A stretch of DNA of 64,000 nt from Lumbricus terrestris (GCA_949752735.1 OX457043.1:44565263-44629262), one strand, 5' to 3'; shown: positions 1 through 10,785, counted from the stretch's first letter. Program-made: numbers and translations. The notes: a model not told the origin generated them from the letters alone.

Positions 1-2094
1 TTCAAAACGCATTACGTTTGAGATCTTCAAAGTGCTTGAGGATCGCGGTGCCGTTCGTAACTTGCTGGACCCGGTTGACGAAGCACCAGTAGAAGTGGCA
101 AGGGTTGACGAGAGAGGGCGTGGTCCACTTCATCGGCTGATCATCTCTCGCGTTTCGAATTACGCAGTTGAAGACACGAAGGTAGCCAAAAGAGAACAAG
201 ACCATGAAAGATTCGATCTAATGCTTCGTGGAATTCTCCTAAAAGCTGAAAATTTCAGGCAGTCAACCACTGCAACTGATGACAAAGGAAGAACTCCACT
301 TCACTACGCTGTCATGCCATCGTCGTACAATGGGGAGCAGGATCGCGATCTAGCCAGGGTGTTGTTAGAAATTGGTTCAAACGTTAACTCAATTGATATC
401 TACGGCAAAACCCCTTTACATTACGCAGAAATGAATTTTCAATATGATGTTCTCATTCAGTGCGGAGCCGATGAAAGCATAAAAGACAAAAATGGACATA
501 CACCTAAAGCTCTTAGACAGCTACGAGAATCGGTGACCATAAACACAGACAATGCAGAGAAATTGCAAATCGCAAAAAACGCGCTTTACACATCAAAAGA
601 CGTCTTACGTGTTTTAAACGATAACTATGTGACAGACTTATCAAAAATAAAACTATAGTTGAAACAGTTCGAATATATTCTCAATCACCTCGCCTTGAAG
701 AATCGTCAGAAGAAGCAATTTGGAAGATTTGGATTGAAAACGACTTTCTTAGCCTCAACCGACGCGTAAGCAAACTAAAACCAGCGATCCAACGTTTCAT
801 TGATCGTTTAGCTGATGGTATAAAAGAAAAGGACGAACGATTTGAATGCCAACCAATTTTAGTGGGAAGTACAGATGAAGGGACTAAAGCTGTCCATTCA
901 GCAGACTTTGATTTTAACTTCAAACTAATTAAATTTAGTCAACTTTGTGATGTGTTTCCACATCCACTGGGTCCGATGGAATACTTTCAGCTCGTACGAA
1001 AGAGCGACCACACAGAAAGGAGACAAAATGATGGGGAATTTGACTGTTTCTTTAACCTAGATCAGTGTTTGCTTACTAACGAAGTCAATTCTAGATTCCA
1101 GATTATATTGGAAGATGTCTTACATGATTCTAACTTCTGGCAAGACGAACATCTGTTCGAACGGAACTTGACAGATAAAGATGCATGGAGATCCTTAAAG
1201 ATAGCTGGTCTGTGCAAGACTATACGACTAAGGATGATTCATCCCGTTGAGGACGGAGAAGGTAGCTTTCTGTTTGTCAATGTATCGATTGACGTAGTTG
1301 CCTGTGTTCATGTGGTAAATGCATGTTTAGAAGACCAACTGCCAGCTGACATGAACCCAGCTGCGAAGGCAGACGGTTGTACCCTAGTCTTTGATCGACC
1401 ACGCTTTGATCCTTCCAAGCCACGCGGTAGGCTTTGCTGCTTCGTCTTCTCCGATACATTTTCCAGAATTTCATTTGCACCATTAGAGAGTCGAATCGTA
1501 AGAGACAGCTCGTCTTTAGCAAGGGCAGCATATACAGTTTGCAAACTGATACTCTATAATCATTCGGGGACTACTTATCAATTGAAGACGTCCCTTCTTT
1601 TTTGCATGGAGGCTCTAAAGATCCGCGAGGGATGTGAAAGAAAAGAAGGAGACAAAATTACGAGAAAGGAACTTGCCTTCTGGGTCGAGAGGCTCATGTT
1701 TTGCTTTATAGAATTTTGTCGACATGACGTTTATCCATGTTATTTCATGCCATCATTCAAACAGCCAGTTGTATATATGACTGACTATTATTTGCGAAAC
1801 CCAGAGGACAAGATAGATGCAGGCGTTTCTTTTGGGTCTAAGATTCCTTTCCGATACTCTGCGTCCTTTGATATTTACCTTGACCTATGTCCAGATGGTA
1901 CAATAGTCGATATCCCTATGATGCAAAACGCATGCACGTTCGACCTAATGGAAGGAAGTCAGACTGCGATTAAAGACCCAATGTGGGAACACTTTTGTTG
2001 GGAAGAATTTATCAGGAAGTTAACATCACGTAGTTTCAACTTTTCAATCAATAAAAAGGCAATATTGCGCAAAAGATCGAATGGCGTTCAGTAG
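1..2094 (+). pseudogene. Ankyrin-repeat / Mab-21 (cGAS-like) protein, copy A, 5' cut by window edge, frameshifted
   Basis: The reading frame is open from base 2 and aligns with copies B and C from their last third onward, so the gene begins before the window. Residues encoded by 2-652 hold the last ankyrin repeats (GRTPLHYAV, YGKTPLHYAEM, NGHTPKALRQL). At 653-658 the sequence is CTATAG where copy C has CTAG; the extra TA creates a TAG stop (656-658) and moves the downstream coding into another frame. That frame then runs open to TAG 2092-2094 and holds the Mab-21/cGAS-like domain: GS, then a D-F-D triplet 12 residues after the Ser, SIDVV with the third Asp, RISFAPLE, and YQLKT. The family stop codon is also changed (TGA in C, TCA here at about 2045), adding a short tail. 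It is probably a recent pseudogene, since the domain downstream of the frameshift is unspoiled. An assembly or base error cannot be excluded. Confidence 0.85.
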
Positions 2095-2427
2095 GCTACT
2101 GAGTACAAGATCAAGGACAGAATTGGAAGAGACTGAGTCTGAGGTGTTACTTTTCCTTGTACATCTTCAATGCGATTAATGACGATGACTACCCTATTGG
2201 CATCTTCTTTGATTTCTCCAAAGCTTTCGATTCAGCGGAAAATTCTATGCTGAATCATTCCCTCAGTCAGACGGTTCTTGTTTTCTAATTGGCCAGGATA
2301 TTGAGACATATAATAATGAAATTAGTCAATTAATGGATGCATTTAGTGCAAAAAACAAGGACATTTTTGTACTGGAGATTTCAATGTCGATCTTCGGAAT
2401 GCCAAGTCGCACGCCCACACTGATTAG
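2095..2427 (+). mobile_element. Non-LTR retrotransposon relic (RT and endonuclease fragments) in the 3' flank of copy A
   Basis: At 2196-2255 the plus strand reads as a degenerate reverse transcriptase motif (GIFFDFSKAFDSAE). From about 2291 to 2400 it reads, with a frame change, as an AP-endonuclease segment ending in GDFNVDL. Both are hallmarks of LINE ORF2, but the order (RT before endonuclease) shows rearrangement or two fragments. The RT piece has counterparts just after copies B, C and D. The endonuclease piece is split by the hAT-like element at 2428. Confidence 0.75.
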
Positions 2428-3009
2428 CAGGGCCGTAGCAACAATGAGCGTGTCCCCCTCCAAACATATATGTCTGGGGCGGCGGGGTCCCTTGCAATGC
2501 AGAAACTGGTATACGCGGTAGGCCTATACGTAATTCTGCAAAGTGCTTATTGTAAGTAATTTCGTTTCATAATCATTAGGAAGCTCTAAATTTGATGTTA
2601 TTAAGCTTATATTCTATGAACTTTTCTAGAATTGGCATCAAAGTGCCTTGATCCAGTACTGCATATCTGAAAATCCGTTGCATTTTCAGCGTTAAATCTT
2701 TTACTCTTATAAAGGCCTAGGGCTTTGCAATGCAGAAATTGGAATGCGGTATTTATATTTATACAATAAAATTGTAATTCGATTCGTATTAGACTATGTA
2801 TAGCCTACATAGGGCTTCGGTGTACATGTATCCCGCACTTACTGCTGCTGGAGTCTTTCAAACAGTGCTTTCCAACATGGATTGTGCAACAGCGTCAATA
2901 AATATCACTTACCTATTGCTACACCTTACTTTTTTGCCATTTTCGGGGGGCCCTTTCTTGCGGGACCTCCTCCGGTCGGAGGGTACGGAGGGCGGTCGCT
3001 ACGCCTCTG
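2428..3009. mobile_element. hAT-like non-autonomous DNA transposon (582 bp)
   Basis: The ends are imperfect inverted repeats (CAGGGCCGTAGCAAC left, CAGAGGCGTAGCGAC on the complement of the right end). They are flanked by a perfect 8-bp target duplication CTGATTAG (2420-2427 and 3010-3017). It interrupts a LINE endonuclease fragment. A shorter relative with the same ends lies at 40500-40817. No transposase is encoded. Confidence 0.85.
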
Positions 3010-3314
3010 CTGATTAGGCTACTTCTCAGATAGGCTATCATGATGTCTTCCCAACATCTCTTACCGGTCATTACAAACCCGACTAGAGTCACTACTTCAT
3101 CGACCTTAATAGATAATAATACTCCAAAAGGTCTTTTAAATTTGTTAAATTAGTTATGCTGATCTCTGACTTGTCTGATTATCTACCAATTGTGAATGCT
3201 GATCCTAGAAAGAGGAACATTACATAGGCCTACACCCTCTGTAGCCCGTCTAATAAATGAAAAATCTAAGGATCATTGTAAAACACTCCTGGATCAAACT
3301 GCTTGATGTAAGAT
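3010..3314 (+). mobile_element. LINE endonuclease fragment, continuation after the hAT insertion
   Basis: The plus-strand translation around 3030-3110 reads as NPTRVTTSSTLID, the typical C-terminal part of a LINE endonuclease (PTRVT..STLIDHI). An ISD(L/H)xDYLPI-like segment follows. It lines up as the continuation of the GDFNVDL fragment ending at 2427, so the two pieces were contiguous before the insertion. Confidence 0.65.
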
Positions 3315-4278
3315 CATTGTGCTTCATTGTGCAGAGGTGATCCTGATAAATTGATAATAAATTTTATTTAAGAAATTCTATATAGCGCCTTTTCAAGGTA
3401 GGCTACTCAGAAGCGCTTCCGGCCCAACCACGGCTAAATAATACAGTCTTTACATTTTAGGTTCTTAAGATACAGAGTGGAGTGACCCATAGCAATAAAG
3501 CGCAGTGTAACAGGGAGGTCATTACAGGTTGTAGGACCAGCAACAGTGAATGAACGACGCTGTCGGATAGCAGTCACTACTGCAGATAACTTACATGTAG
3601 CTTTCTCGTTACTTCAAATAAATGGCACTTCCACAACACTTGGATGACACCGGCAAACCTGAAATCTTGTAATGCAAAATCAAAACTATTTGTCAAATTC
3701 ATTAAACAACCAACTCTTTGAAATAAAAGTAGACTTATCACATACCGAAACAAATTTTGAGCCCGCATATAAAATCTGATAAAAAGTAGGCCTACTCATT
3801 GTGCTTCATTGTGCAGAGGTGATCCTGATAAATTGATAATAAATTTTATTTAAGAAATTCTATATAGCGCCTTTTCAAGGTAGGCTACTCAGAAGCGCTT
3901 CCGGCCCAACCACGGCTAAATAATACAGTCTTTACATTTTAGGTTCTTAAGATACAGAGTGGAGTGACCCATAGCAATAAAGCGCAGTGTAACAGGGAGG
4001 TCATTACAGGTTGTAGGACCAGCAACAGTGAATGAACGACGCTGTCGGATAGCAGTCACTACTGCAGATAACTTACATGTAGCTTTCTCGTTACTTCAAA
4101 TAAATGGCACTTCCACAACACTTGGATGACACCGGCAAACCTGAAATCTTGTAATGCAAAATCAAAACTATTTGTCAAATTCATTAAACAACCAACTCTT
4201 TGAAATAAAAGTAGACTTATCACATACCGAAACAAATTTTGAGCCCGCATATAAAATCTGATAAAAAGTAGGCCTACT
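3315..4278. repeat. Two-copy tandem duplication, 482-bp unit
   Basis: Bases 3315-3796 and 3797-4278 appear identical by eye, so the duplication is very recent or an assembly artefact. Inside each unit, a segment beginning TATAGCGCCTTTTCAAGG with TCAGAAGCGCTTCC matches the 3' tail of the minus-strand LINE at 49350 and of the SINEs, so each unit includes a LINE 3' end in minus orientation. The two identical 63-codon minus-strand frames inside are not credible genes. Confidence 0.9.
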
Positions 4279-4384
4279 ATTTTTCAGAATGCGAATAGGC
4301 TACTGCTTAAAAAACGTGGCAACTCATTCAAACGCTAACTGATGCAAAAGCACTTGAAAAGACTGAATTGAACGATTGTAAATA

Positions 4385-5335
4385 GGCCTATGTACACGAT
4401 TTCTACAGCAATTGCATGGCCTCGACCCTACTTACTTCCTCCAGTGAACTTATCAGGTGAGATCCTTCACCACTCTTCACCATTCTTAATGAGTAGCGAA
4501 CCATTTAAGGTCCTCGTGTGGACCCTATGCGGACCGTATCCTGCCCCGAGATTTATGTCGCTTTTGTTGCTGTTTGATGTCGTAATATCAAAGATGATTA
4601 GTGTCGCCCTCCTCCTCTATCCAAGCTTGGGACTGGAACTGCGAAAGTACGAGCGGTGTCGGATTTCTAAATGTTATGAAAAAGTCAAATTCTGAAAGCG
4701 ATCGGAAAACTCAATAATTGTCACTGGATCCTCCTTGCAGTTTGAATCGCCCGGATTGGCCATGATAATTGCATTTTTCTTATGCACCGGTGATGATGTG
4801 GATGACTATACGACCACTGCTACTAAGACAAGAAGAATGATCATAACGAGTGAATAGGCTTTCAAATGGCTCTTCAGGAATTTCGAATATGCGATTGCGT
4901 TGTGAAAAAAAAATCGACAACTAAATGGTGTTGTCGTCCAGAGATAAACCCACAGGATGTTCGAGTTCGGTTGTCAGAAGTCAGGGCTTTTTTACCGTGC
5001 AGTTGTACACAAAATGTGCAGTTCTATATAAATTTGTGCAGTTGTAGAAGCACTTCTGTACAGTTAAAACTAGCAAAAAGGTCATTGTCCTCCAATTGGA
5101 AGTAATTTGCTACGGAAGATGGGAAAGGAAAGAAGGAGTTGTGCAGTTCTAAAAATTCCCTTAAAAATCCCTGTCAGGAGTTGCCGTCGTTATTGGTTCG
5201 GTGGAGATGGACATCCGGACAGTGCATGATGAGCATCCATAATATTATCATTTAGTCATCCGACGATTTAGATCTGCATAGAGAATGCCAGCAAAAAGAA
5301 TCTCGCACAATGTATGTAGGTCTATGTATGTGCAC
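4385..5335. repeat. Paralogous intergenic block alpha, copy 1
   Basis: This stretch aligns with 27331-28262 (shared landmarks: CAGCAATTGCATGGCCTCGA, the GGTGATGATGTGGATGAC segment, and the E2-type element). It is non-coding: the frames present differ between copies and are interrupted. It marks the segmental duplication that also copied the ankyrin genes. The short stretch 4279-4384 before it has no recognisable content. Confidence 0.8.
4982..5173. mobile_element. Small hAT-like MITE (192 bp), older than the segmental duplication
   Basis: It begins CAGGGCTTTTTTA and ends AAAAATCCCTG, with target duplications TCAGAAGT (4974-4981) and TCAGGAGT (5174-5181), 7 of 8 matching. The same insertion at the same place lies in block alpha copy 2 (27925-28114), so it predates that duplication. 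A reverse-oriented fragment of the family lies near 51855-51977. Confidence 0.75.
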
Positions 5336-5830
5336 TCGTTATAGCGCCCCTTCAAGATTGCTCCTCAGAAGTGCTCCCGAACAGTGGTGGCGCCAGGATT
5401 TTTGTTTTGGAAGGCTGGATTTTCGGAAAAAATTTCCGTTTTCAGTCGCCAAAATTTCTGACGACCTTTTTTTAGTCATTGACCAAAATCCGAAGAAAAA
5501 ATACGCCAAGCTGTCTGTCAAACCTCGTGCGCACCTTTACGGTTATTTTGGGGGGCTAAAGGGATCAATCGTGCAAATATTTTATTTTTACAAGGGAGAA
5601 AAATGGATGGCATTTTTTAGGGAGGGGGCTTAGCCTCCCCTAGCCACCCCTAGTGCCGCTACTGCTCCCGACTACAGCGTGGACACTCAATCGGAGTTTC
5701 ACGCCGAAGCGCTGAGTAATTGCGAGTGAAGGACTTACCCAAGGTCCCTACGCGGCGATTTGAGGTGGATTCGAACCTCGAACCTTCCGGCTTCAAGGCA
5801 AGGACGCCACCACTACACCACCGCGCCCCA
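5336..5830 (-). mobile_element. tRNA-derived SINE, split by a hAT-like element
   Basis: Read on the minus strand from about 5830, it has a tRNA-like head with an A-box-like TGGTGTAGTGG (complement of 5810-5820) and a B box GGTTCGAATCC (complement of 5767-5777). A tRNA-unrelated body follows, then a 3' tail ending CTTGAAGGGGCGCTATAA. The tail resembles the 3' end of the LINE at 49350-50640. The element at 5382-5664 interrupts it. Sister copies are at 10510-10720, 28275-28480 and 43045-43190. Confidence 0.8.
5382..5664. mobile_element. hAT-like MITE (283 bp) nested in a SINE
   Basis: The termini are CAGTGGTGGCGCCAGG and, on the complement of the right end, CAGTAGCGGCACTAGG. Target duplications are CTCCCGAA (5374-5381) and CTCCCGAC (5665-5672). 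The interior holds a TGACGACC-T(n)-AGTCAT motif shared with several other elements here. The SINE paralogue at 28275-28480 lacks it, so it inserted after the segmental duplication. Confidence 0.85.
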
Positions 5831-6629
5831 CAGGAGACCCACAAGAAACCTTCCTGTTCCAGAATATATCTGTCACAGTACAGCAATTCAACGCCATCAC
5901 ATGCCTGGGCACGACGAGGCCGTAGTAGGCCTACTCTGTTTTTAGAGGACTACTATAATAATAATAATGGTAATAATAATAATAATAATAATAACAATAA
6001 TAATAGTAGGGTCATTCTGGACTAGTTTTTAACCAATAGTTAGTAATGAAGTCCCTGAGGGATCCTAAATACCTCGGGGCAAAAAAAAAAAAAATAATAA
6101 TAATTTTAAAAATAATAATCTTCTTTTAATTTCAAACTTACACTGTGCAATATGATTACAACCACCAATGAACAGATGATCACAAGTTATTACAGGAGTC
6201 GAATTTAACTATCGACAGCCATGCAAGGCGTCCATAGATCTCGTCCTACTGCTCAGTTTACCAACGCCATCTGCTGAATAGAAGGTTGAGTGGATGGATT
6301 ATTGTATATAATTGTATATAATCATAACTGTGCAGAATTTTGTGCACACTGTTAAACCAGGAGGTACTTATGTAGCGCTCATTTAGTTGCCAGCTGTAGG
6401 CGGCGCATTAATCTACGTCACATCGCGAATGTCTAGAAAAGCGCCGGAAGCAGTGAAGAGGCTTTTCAATGCGCTGTCTTCCATTTGCCAGATCATTGAT
6501 TTTCTAAGACTGCTGCATGGAGAATCCATACATGTATAATACACCTCACGTGCCTAGCATTCGCGTCAATGTGAGCAACGCATATTGACGTTTACTGTGC
6601 AGATAATTCAATGCTTTATACCGACGAAC

Positions 6630-6667
<38 letters not shown>

Positions 6668-6944
6668 TGTAGCATTGATTTGCTGTTTTGAGGCCAGCCA
6701 TCGCATCATCCAAGATATTATCTATAATAGTCATTCGTAACATGCAGTTATGTGCAATCGTTCAACCATCCACTCTCATCCACAGTCATCCTGATCATGC
6801 AGTCATCTACAATCATCCGCTGTCATCTATAGTCATCCACTGCCATCCATAGTCATCCGCTGTCATCTATAGTCATCAACAGTCGTCCATAGGCATCCAT
6901 AGTCATCCATGGTCATCCAAAGACATTAGCATAAATTATCTACT
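5831..6944. other. Intergenic insertion relative to the second unit, with simple repeats
   Basis: No gene is recognisable. From about 5925 on, it is absent from the paralogous position near 28580-28610. It contains an (AAT)n tract (about 5955-6005), an A-rich stretch (6080-6110), a (TA)n tract (6631-6666), and from about 6765 to 6925 a degenerate minisatellite of roughly 11-13 bp units resembling AGTCATCCATAG. Confidence 0.6.
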
Positions 6945-7516
6945 GGCAGATACAGGACTGAGGAGCTGAGGCAAAGGTTCAAAATTTCAGTGGTCATTGA
7001 TCATCTCATGGTGTTGCTTGAAGGAGACATTCTGCAGGAACGTTACTACTAGTCTGACTTTGAACACGGTCTCAAGAGTTAAGTGACCTTGCATTTAAAT
7101 TAAACTGACCTTTTCTTTAGTTACGTGTTCTTCCTGCAGTCGGTTATTCACTGGCTTCTTTTACTCCTCTCTCCTTGAGTCGCTTGCTAACATCTCCCGT
7201 TCCAATTTAACAGCAGCATTATTACCATTGTTATATTATTACTTCTCTGTAGCCTACATATGCCACCAGGACACCAACTCAAAGAGCTTTTTCCTTGGAT
7301 AAACTGAATTGTGATAGAAACTAAAGATGATTGCGTAAACCTAAAGCTCATTTCATTGAATCATTTCATTTCATTTACTGGTCTTGGACTAACAAGCACA
7401 CCACTAAACAGTGAACCAAAAATCAAACAATTAATTCAGAAATATTCTATTGTCATAGGAGTTGAGTTCTTTAAGGCACAATGAGGACCCAGTCTCGATA
7501 AATCTGACAGCGCTGC
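6945..7516. repeat. Paralogous intergenic block beta, copy 1 (left part)
   Basis: It aligns with 28610-29202 and in part with 60483-60698 and 62163-62327. Shared landmarks are the CTCCTCTCTCCTTGAGTCGC segment, GATTGCGTAAAC, and CATTTCATTTCATT-type tracts. It is non-coding. Its continuation, after the inserted element at 7526-9390, is 9391-10232. Confidence 0.8.
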
Positions 7517-7525
7517 CGACTGGCG

Positions 7526-9390
7526 GTTCCCTATGAGAAGGGCGCATTTCAAAAGAGCGCAATCAATAGGGCGAAAATGAATAGAGCACATTGTTTTTAG
7601 ACCGCACGGTCGAAAGGGCGAAATCAAAAGGTGCATGTTTAAAAGACCGCAATCAAAAGGGCGCATGTATCCACCGTTGAAAGAGCCTTCATCCAGCTTC
7701 CGTTAATTTTTATTAAACATTATTTTTGTCAATCCAGCTTCTATTTAATATAATATAATATAATATAACAGGGTTTACGGTGGTTCAGGAGACTCGTGAT
7801 CTGTGTGAGAACCACCACTTTTACAATGTTTTAAAAACCTATTTGCCCTAGCTTGGCCTTGAAGTTTATAAGTGTCTCCACCGACACTGTCTCTTCGCTC
7901 AGCTCGTTCCAGGCCTTCACTGTTCTGCTGCTAAAAAATCTTTGCTTGATGGCACCCTCGGATTTTCTGAATATTTTATATTGGTGTCCTCTTAAACCTC
8001 TATTGTCAGCCAATTGGAAAAATCTTGAGTATGGTGTTATTTCTTTGTGTGTCATCAGCTTGTAAGTCTCAATCAAATCTCCTCTGCATCTTCGCTTTTC
8101 CAGTGTTGTCAATCCACAGTTTATCAATCTTTCTTCGTATGTTAAAGTTCCATAACCTCTTATCATCTTAGTTGCTCGACGTTGCACCTTTTCGAGCACC
8201 TGCTTGTCTTCCTGTGTGTATGGACTCCATGCCTGAACACAGTACTCTAGGTGAGGTCTGACTAGAGTTTTGAATAACTTCAGGATGATGTTTTTTTCTC
8301 TGCTGACCACTGTTCTTTTTATGTGTCCCAGAACTTTGTTTGCTTTGTTCGCTGCTTCTCTGCATTGTCTTGATGGTTTTGCACTTTTGTGTATTATGAC
8401 TCCAAGATCTTTTTCCTCCTCTGTTGTTCTTAATTTCCTGTCTCCCATTCCATATTCAAACCCCATGTTCTTTCTTCCCATGTGCATCACTGCACATTTA
8501 TCTACATTGAACAGCATATTCCAGTCTTCGGACCACTTGTACAGTCTTTCCAAATCATTTCTTAGGGTGTTGGCTTCCTCCTCGTTGTTCACCTTTGCGC
8601 ATAGTTTTGTGTCGTCAGCAAACTTAGAGATTTTGGAGACAATTCCTTCATCTATATCATTGATAAAAATTACAAATAGCAGTGGCCCTAAGACCGACCC
8701 CTGTGGTACTCCACTTGTAACATCTATCCAGCTTGAGTTTTTGCCCGTTACTCGAACTTGTTGTCTCCTCCCTTTTAACCAGTTGGTGACCCAGTTCAGT
8801 AGACACCCTTCTATTCCGCATGCCATTTCTTAAGCATTATTTTCATCCCTCCAACTCCTTTTTCTTCAATAAAAGAACCTTCATCCAGCTTCCATTTCTT
8901 AAGCCAATGTAATTGAATTTCAAATAGATTCAAAGCACAGAATATCCGACCACCTTCTAACAGAAAAATACGGTACCGGTAATTTAATTATTAGAAACAA
9001 GATTGTCACTTAAGCTAAAAGAAACTTAGCAACATCGACTAGTGATTGTCATTTCGTTTAGACTCGATTTTTATACGCCCTACGGGTGCCTTTCTTCTTT
9101 GGAAAATTGCGTCCTTTGACTTACCGACACTCTTTATTTACCAATTTTCCGTTCCCTTTGATCTCTTCAAACTTGCGCCCTTTGTCTTATCGACCTCCTT
9201 AAATTGCCATGCATTTCGTTCAATTCCCTTGCGACCCTTTGATTGCGCCCTTTTGATCACCCGTGCAATATTTGTCTTTTCGCCCAATTTATCATGCGAT
9301 CTAAAAACAATGCGCTCTATTCATTTTCGGCCTATTGATTACGCCCTTTTGATTGCGCTCTTTTGAATTTCGCCCTTCTCATAGGATACC
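7526..9390. mobile_element. Foldback/Mutator-like DNA element with long inverted ends, carrying a nested LINE
   Basis: The left end (GTTCCCTATGAGAAGGGCG) and the complement of the right end (GGTATCCTATGAGAAGGGCG) begin inverted repeats of at least 140 bp, built from short motifs like AAAAGGGCGCAATC. It is flanked by a direct CGACTGGCG (7517-7525 and 9391-9399); a 9-bp duplication with long inverted ends fits the Mutator superfamily. Paralogous blocks at about 29203-29211 and 62328-62336 have a single CGACTGGCG, that is, empty sites. Its interior is mostly the LINE at 7748-8830. Confidence 0.75.
7748..8830 (-). mobile_element. CR1/L2/Rex-like non-LTR retrotransposon, 5'-truncated, RT frame open
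   Basis: The minus strand of 7831-8826 gives an uninterrupted 331-codon frame with the reverse transcriptase core: GVPQGSVLGPLLF, then the catalytic FADDT, DLGV, LVRPHLEYCVQAWSP, and a C-terminal RTVKAWNELSEETV segment. It begins inside the RT domain, so the element is 5' truncated, as usual for target-primed insertions. The 3' side ends in a (TATAT)n-like tail (7748-7771). Direct repeats CCTTCATCCAGCTTCC flank it at 7686-7701 and 8878-8893, and CCATTTCTTAAGC is repeated at 8823 and 8893, so the exact target duplication is unclear. It lies inside the foldback element. Confidence 0.88.
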
Positions 9391-10232
9391 CGACTGGCGA
9401 ATGTCTTCGTGGTACACGCGCGGGAGCGTCCTCTTGCGAATTCCTATAATGATCTCACCGGTTCATTATAGGGGAATTACGGTCTCAAACAACGACAATT
9501 TGAAATTATTACTTAGCGCCACTTTGAGAGAAACCCTTCACTGAGTCATCAAAATAATTTGCTATCATCTTTGACTGTGGCAACTCGCTCTGCAATCTGG
9601 TTATCACGCACGTCAATATCAAGTTTCTCGTATTTTGGTTTAAATAGGAACCTGTTGAAACTTTTGTAAGACACAGAGAACGCTTCAATATGTTTATCAT
9701 GATTTTGTCATTGGCAAGGGCGGATACAGAAATTTTCGAAGGGGCGCCAAAATTTTCGGTCTTGTTGGTGGGACAGGGGAAAAATTTCGTGTTATTTGTC
9801 GCCGAAAAACTGATGACTTTTTTTCAGTCATTCGTCCAATTTTTCATGAAAAAGATACCAATTCAGCCGCCAAAAAGTTGATGACCTTTTCTTATTAGTC
9901 GTCGGTCATCATAATCGTGTGGTAAATCAAATGGGGGTCACGTCCCATGCGATTTCTTTAATGGGGGCCTGGTATCCTATTTTTCTCTCCCGCTGCATTT
10001 ATTTCATGGCTTGTTGAAACCAAATGGGGGATCACGTCCCATGCAATTTTTAAATGGGGGCCATGGCCATTTTGGCCCCCCTGGATCCGCCCCTGGTCAT
10101 TGGCTGATGCTTAATTGCTTATGTTTGGTCATCATATTAAGCCAATTTCATGTCTCGTGTCATCCTATTGGTCCGTTTTTAAGAAGGGCGGACTATTTTC
10201 AAAAACTACCACTACTGCTACTTCTCTACTGG
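9391..10232. repeat. Paralogous block beta, copy 1 (right part), carrying a hAT-like insertion
   Basis: Bases 9391-9706 and 10104-10232 align with 29203-29659 and with 62328-62396 plus 62641-62970. Landmarks are GAATGTCTTCGTGG, CATCAAAATAATTTGC, GGTTATCACGCACG, and GTCATCCTATTGGTCCG. It is non-coding. After 10232 an insertion of about 2.2 kb (to 12408) separates it from block gamma; in the second unit the two are adjacent. Confidence 0.8.
9715..10095. mobile_element. hAT-like MITE (381 bp) with demonstrable empty sites
   Basis: The ends are CAAGGGCGGATACAG and, complemented, CAGGGGCGGATCCAG. A perfect 8-bp duplication GTCATTGG sits at 9707-9714 and 10096-10103. The paralogous positions near 29518-29525 and 62825 carry a single, uninterrupted copy of the target. 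The interior has two GATGAC-T(n)-AGTC hairpin motifs. Confidence 0.92.
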
Positions 10233-10509
10233 AAACACCGGACAACAAATTTTCATGATTTTTTTTTATCTTACATGAAATCTGCACTTTCCTACAGATT
10301 TTAAGGTGCTGAACACGAATATGACAATGAAATTCAATAATTAGCTCCAGTTTCTCTGACATCATCAAGAGTTTCTATAAATAGAACAATGCGTACATAT
10401 GCCATTTGTACCAGTAAATGTTCACTTCTACATCCCACTATCTCTTGTATAACTGCTCAGGATTATGTCTGGTGAGCGTACATATAGGCCTATGTATGTA
10501 AGAGCAGTT

Positions 10510-10720
10510 GCTACACTGCCTCTTCAAGACCCTAATCCGAAGTGCTCCCGACTACAGCACGGACGCTGAATAGGAGTTTCATTAAGCGCATGTGCAATTG
10601 CAAGCGAAGGACTGCTCACAGTGGTTTTAAAGGGTCCCTACGCGGTGGCCTGAGGTGGATTCAGACCCATAACCTTCCGGCTCCAAGGCAGTGAACATAC
10701 CCCTACACCACCGTGCGCCA
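10510..10720 (-). mobile_element. tRNA-derived SINE
   Basis: It has the same head-to-tail organisation as the SINE at 5336-5830 when read on the minus strand, with a tRNA-like head near 10720 and a degraded B box (GGTCTGAATCC-like, near 10665). It ends in a TCTTGAAGAGGC-type tail. It lies in the 2.2-kb insertion between blocks beta and gamma. Confidence 0.7.
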
Positions 10721-10785
10721 CATAGTAGGCCCATATATGTAGTCAGCCAACATGGAAGTTTCCCTGGTATCGTTTTCCATGTCTG

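Noticed and set aside
653..700. Programmed -1 frameshifting at the CTATAG sites of copies A and C
   Set aside because: A -1 shift would restore the frame, but neither site has an X XXY YYZ slippery heptamer and each paralogue is normal at the other's site. Insertion mutation is simpler.
2333..2521. Small plus-strand gene after copy A
   Set aside because: Its first half is a frame of a decayed LINE endonuclease and its second half enters the hAT-like element.
3577..4250. Two identical 63-codon minus-strand frames as a duplicated small gene
   Set aside because: They are identical only because the 482-bp segment is duplicated; no coding signature or homologue was seen.
5760..5830. A genuine tRNA gene on the minus strand
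   Set aside because: A and B boxes are present, but the sequence is the head of a dispersed SINE with several copies and a body and tail; no clean cloverleaf was evident.
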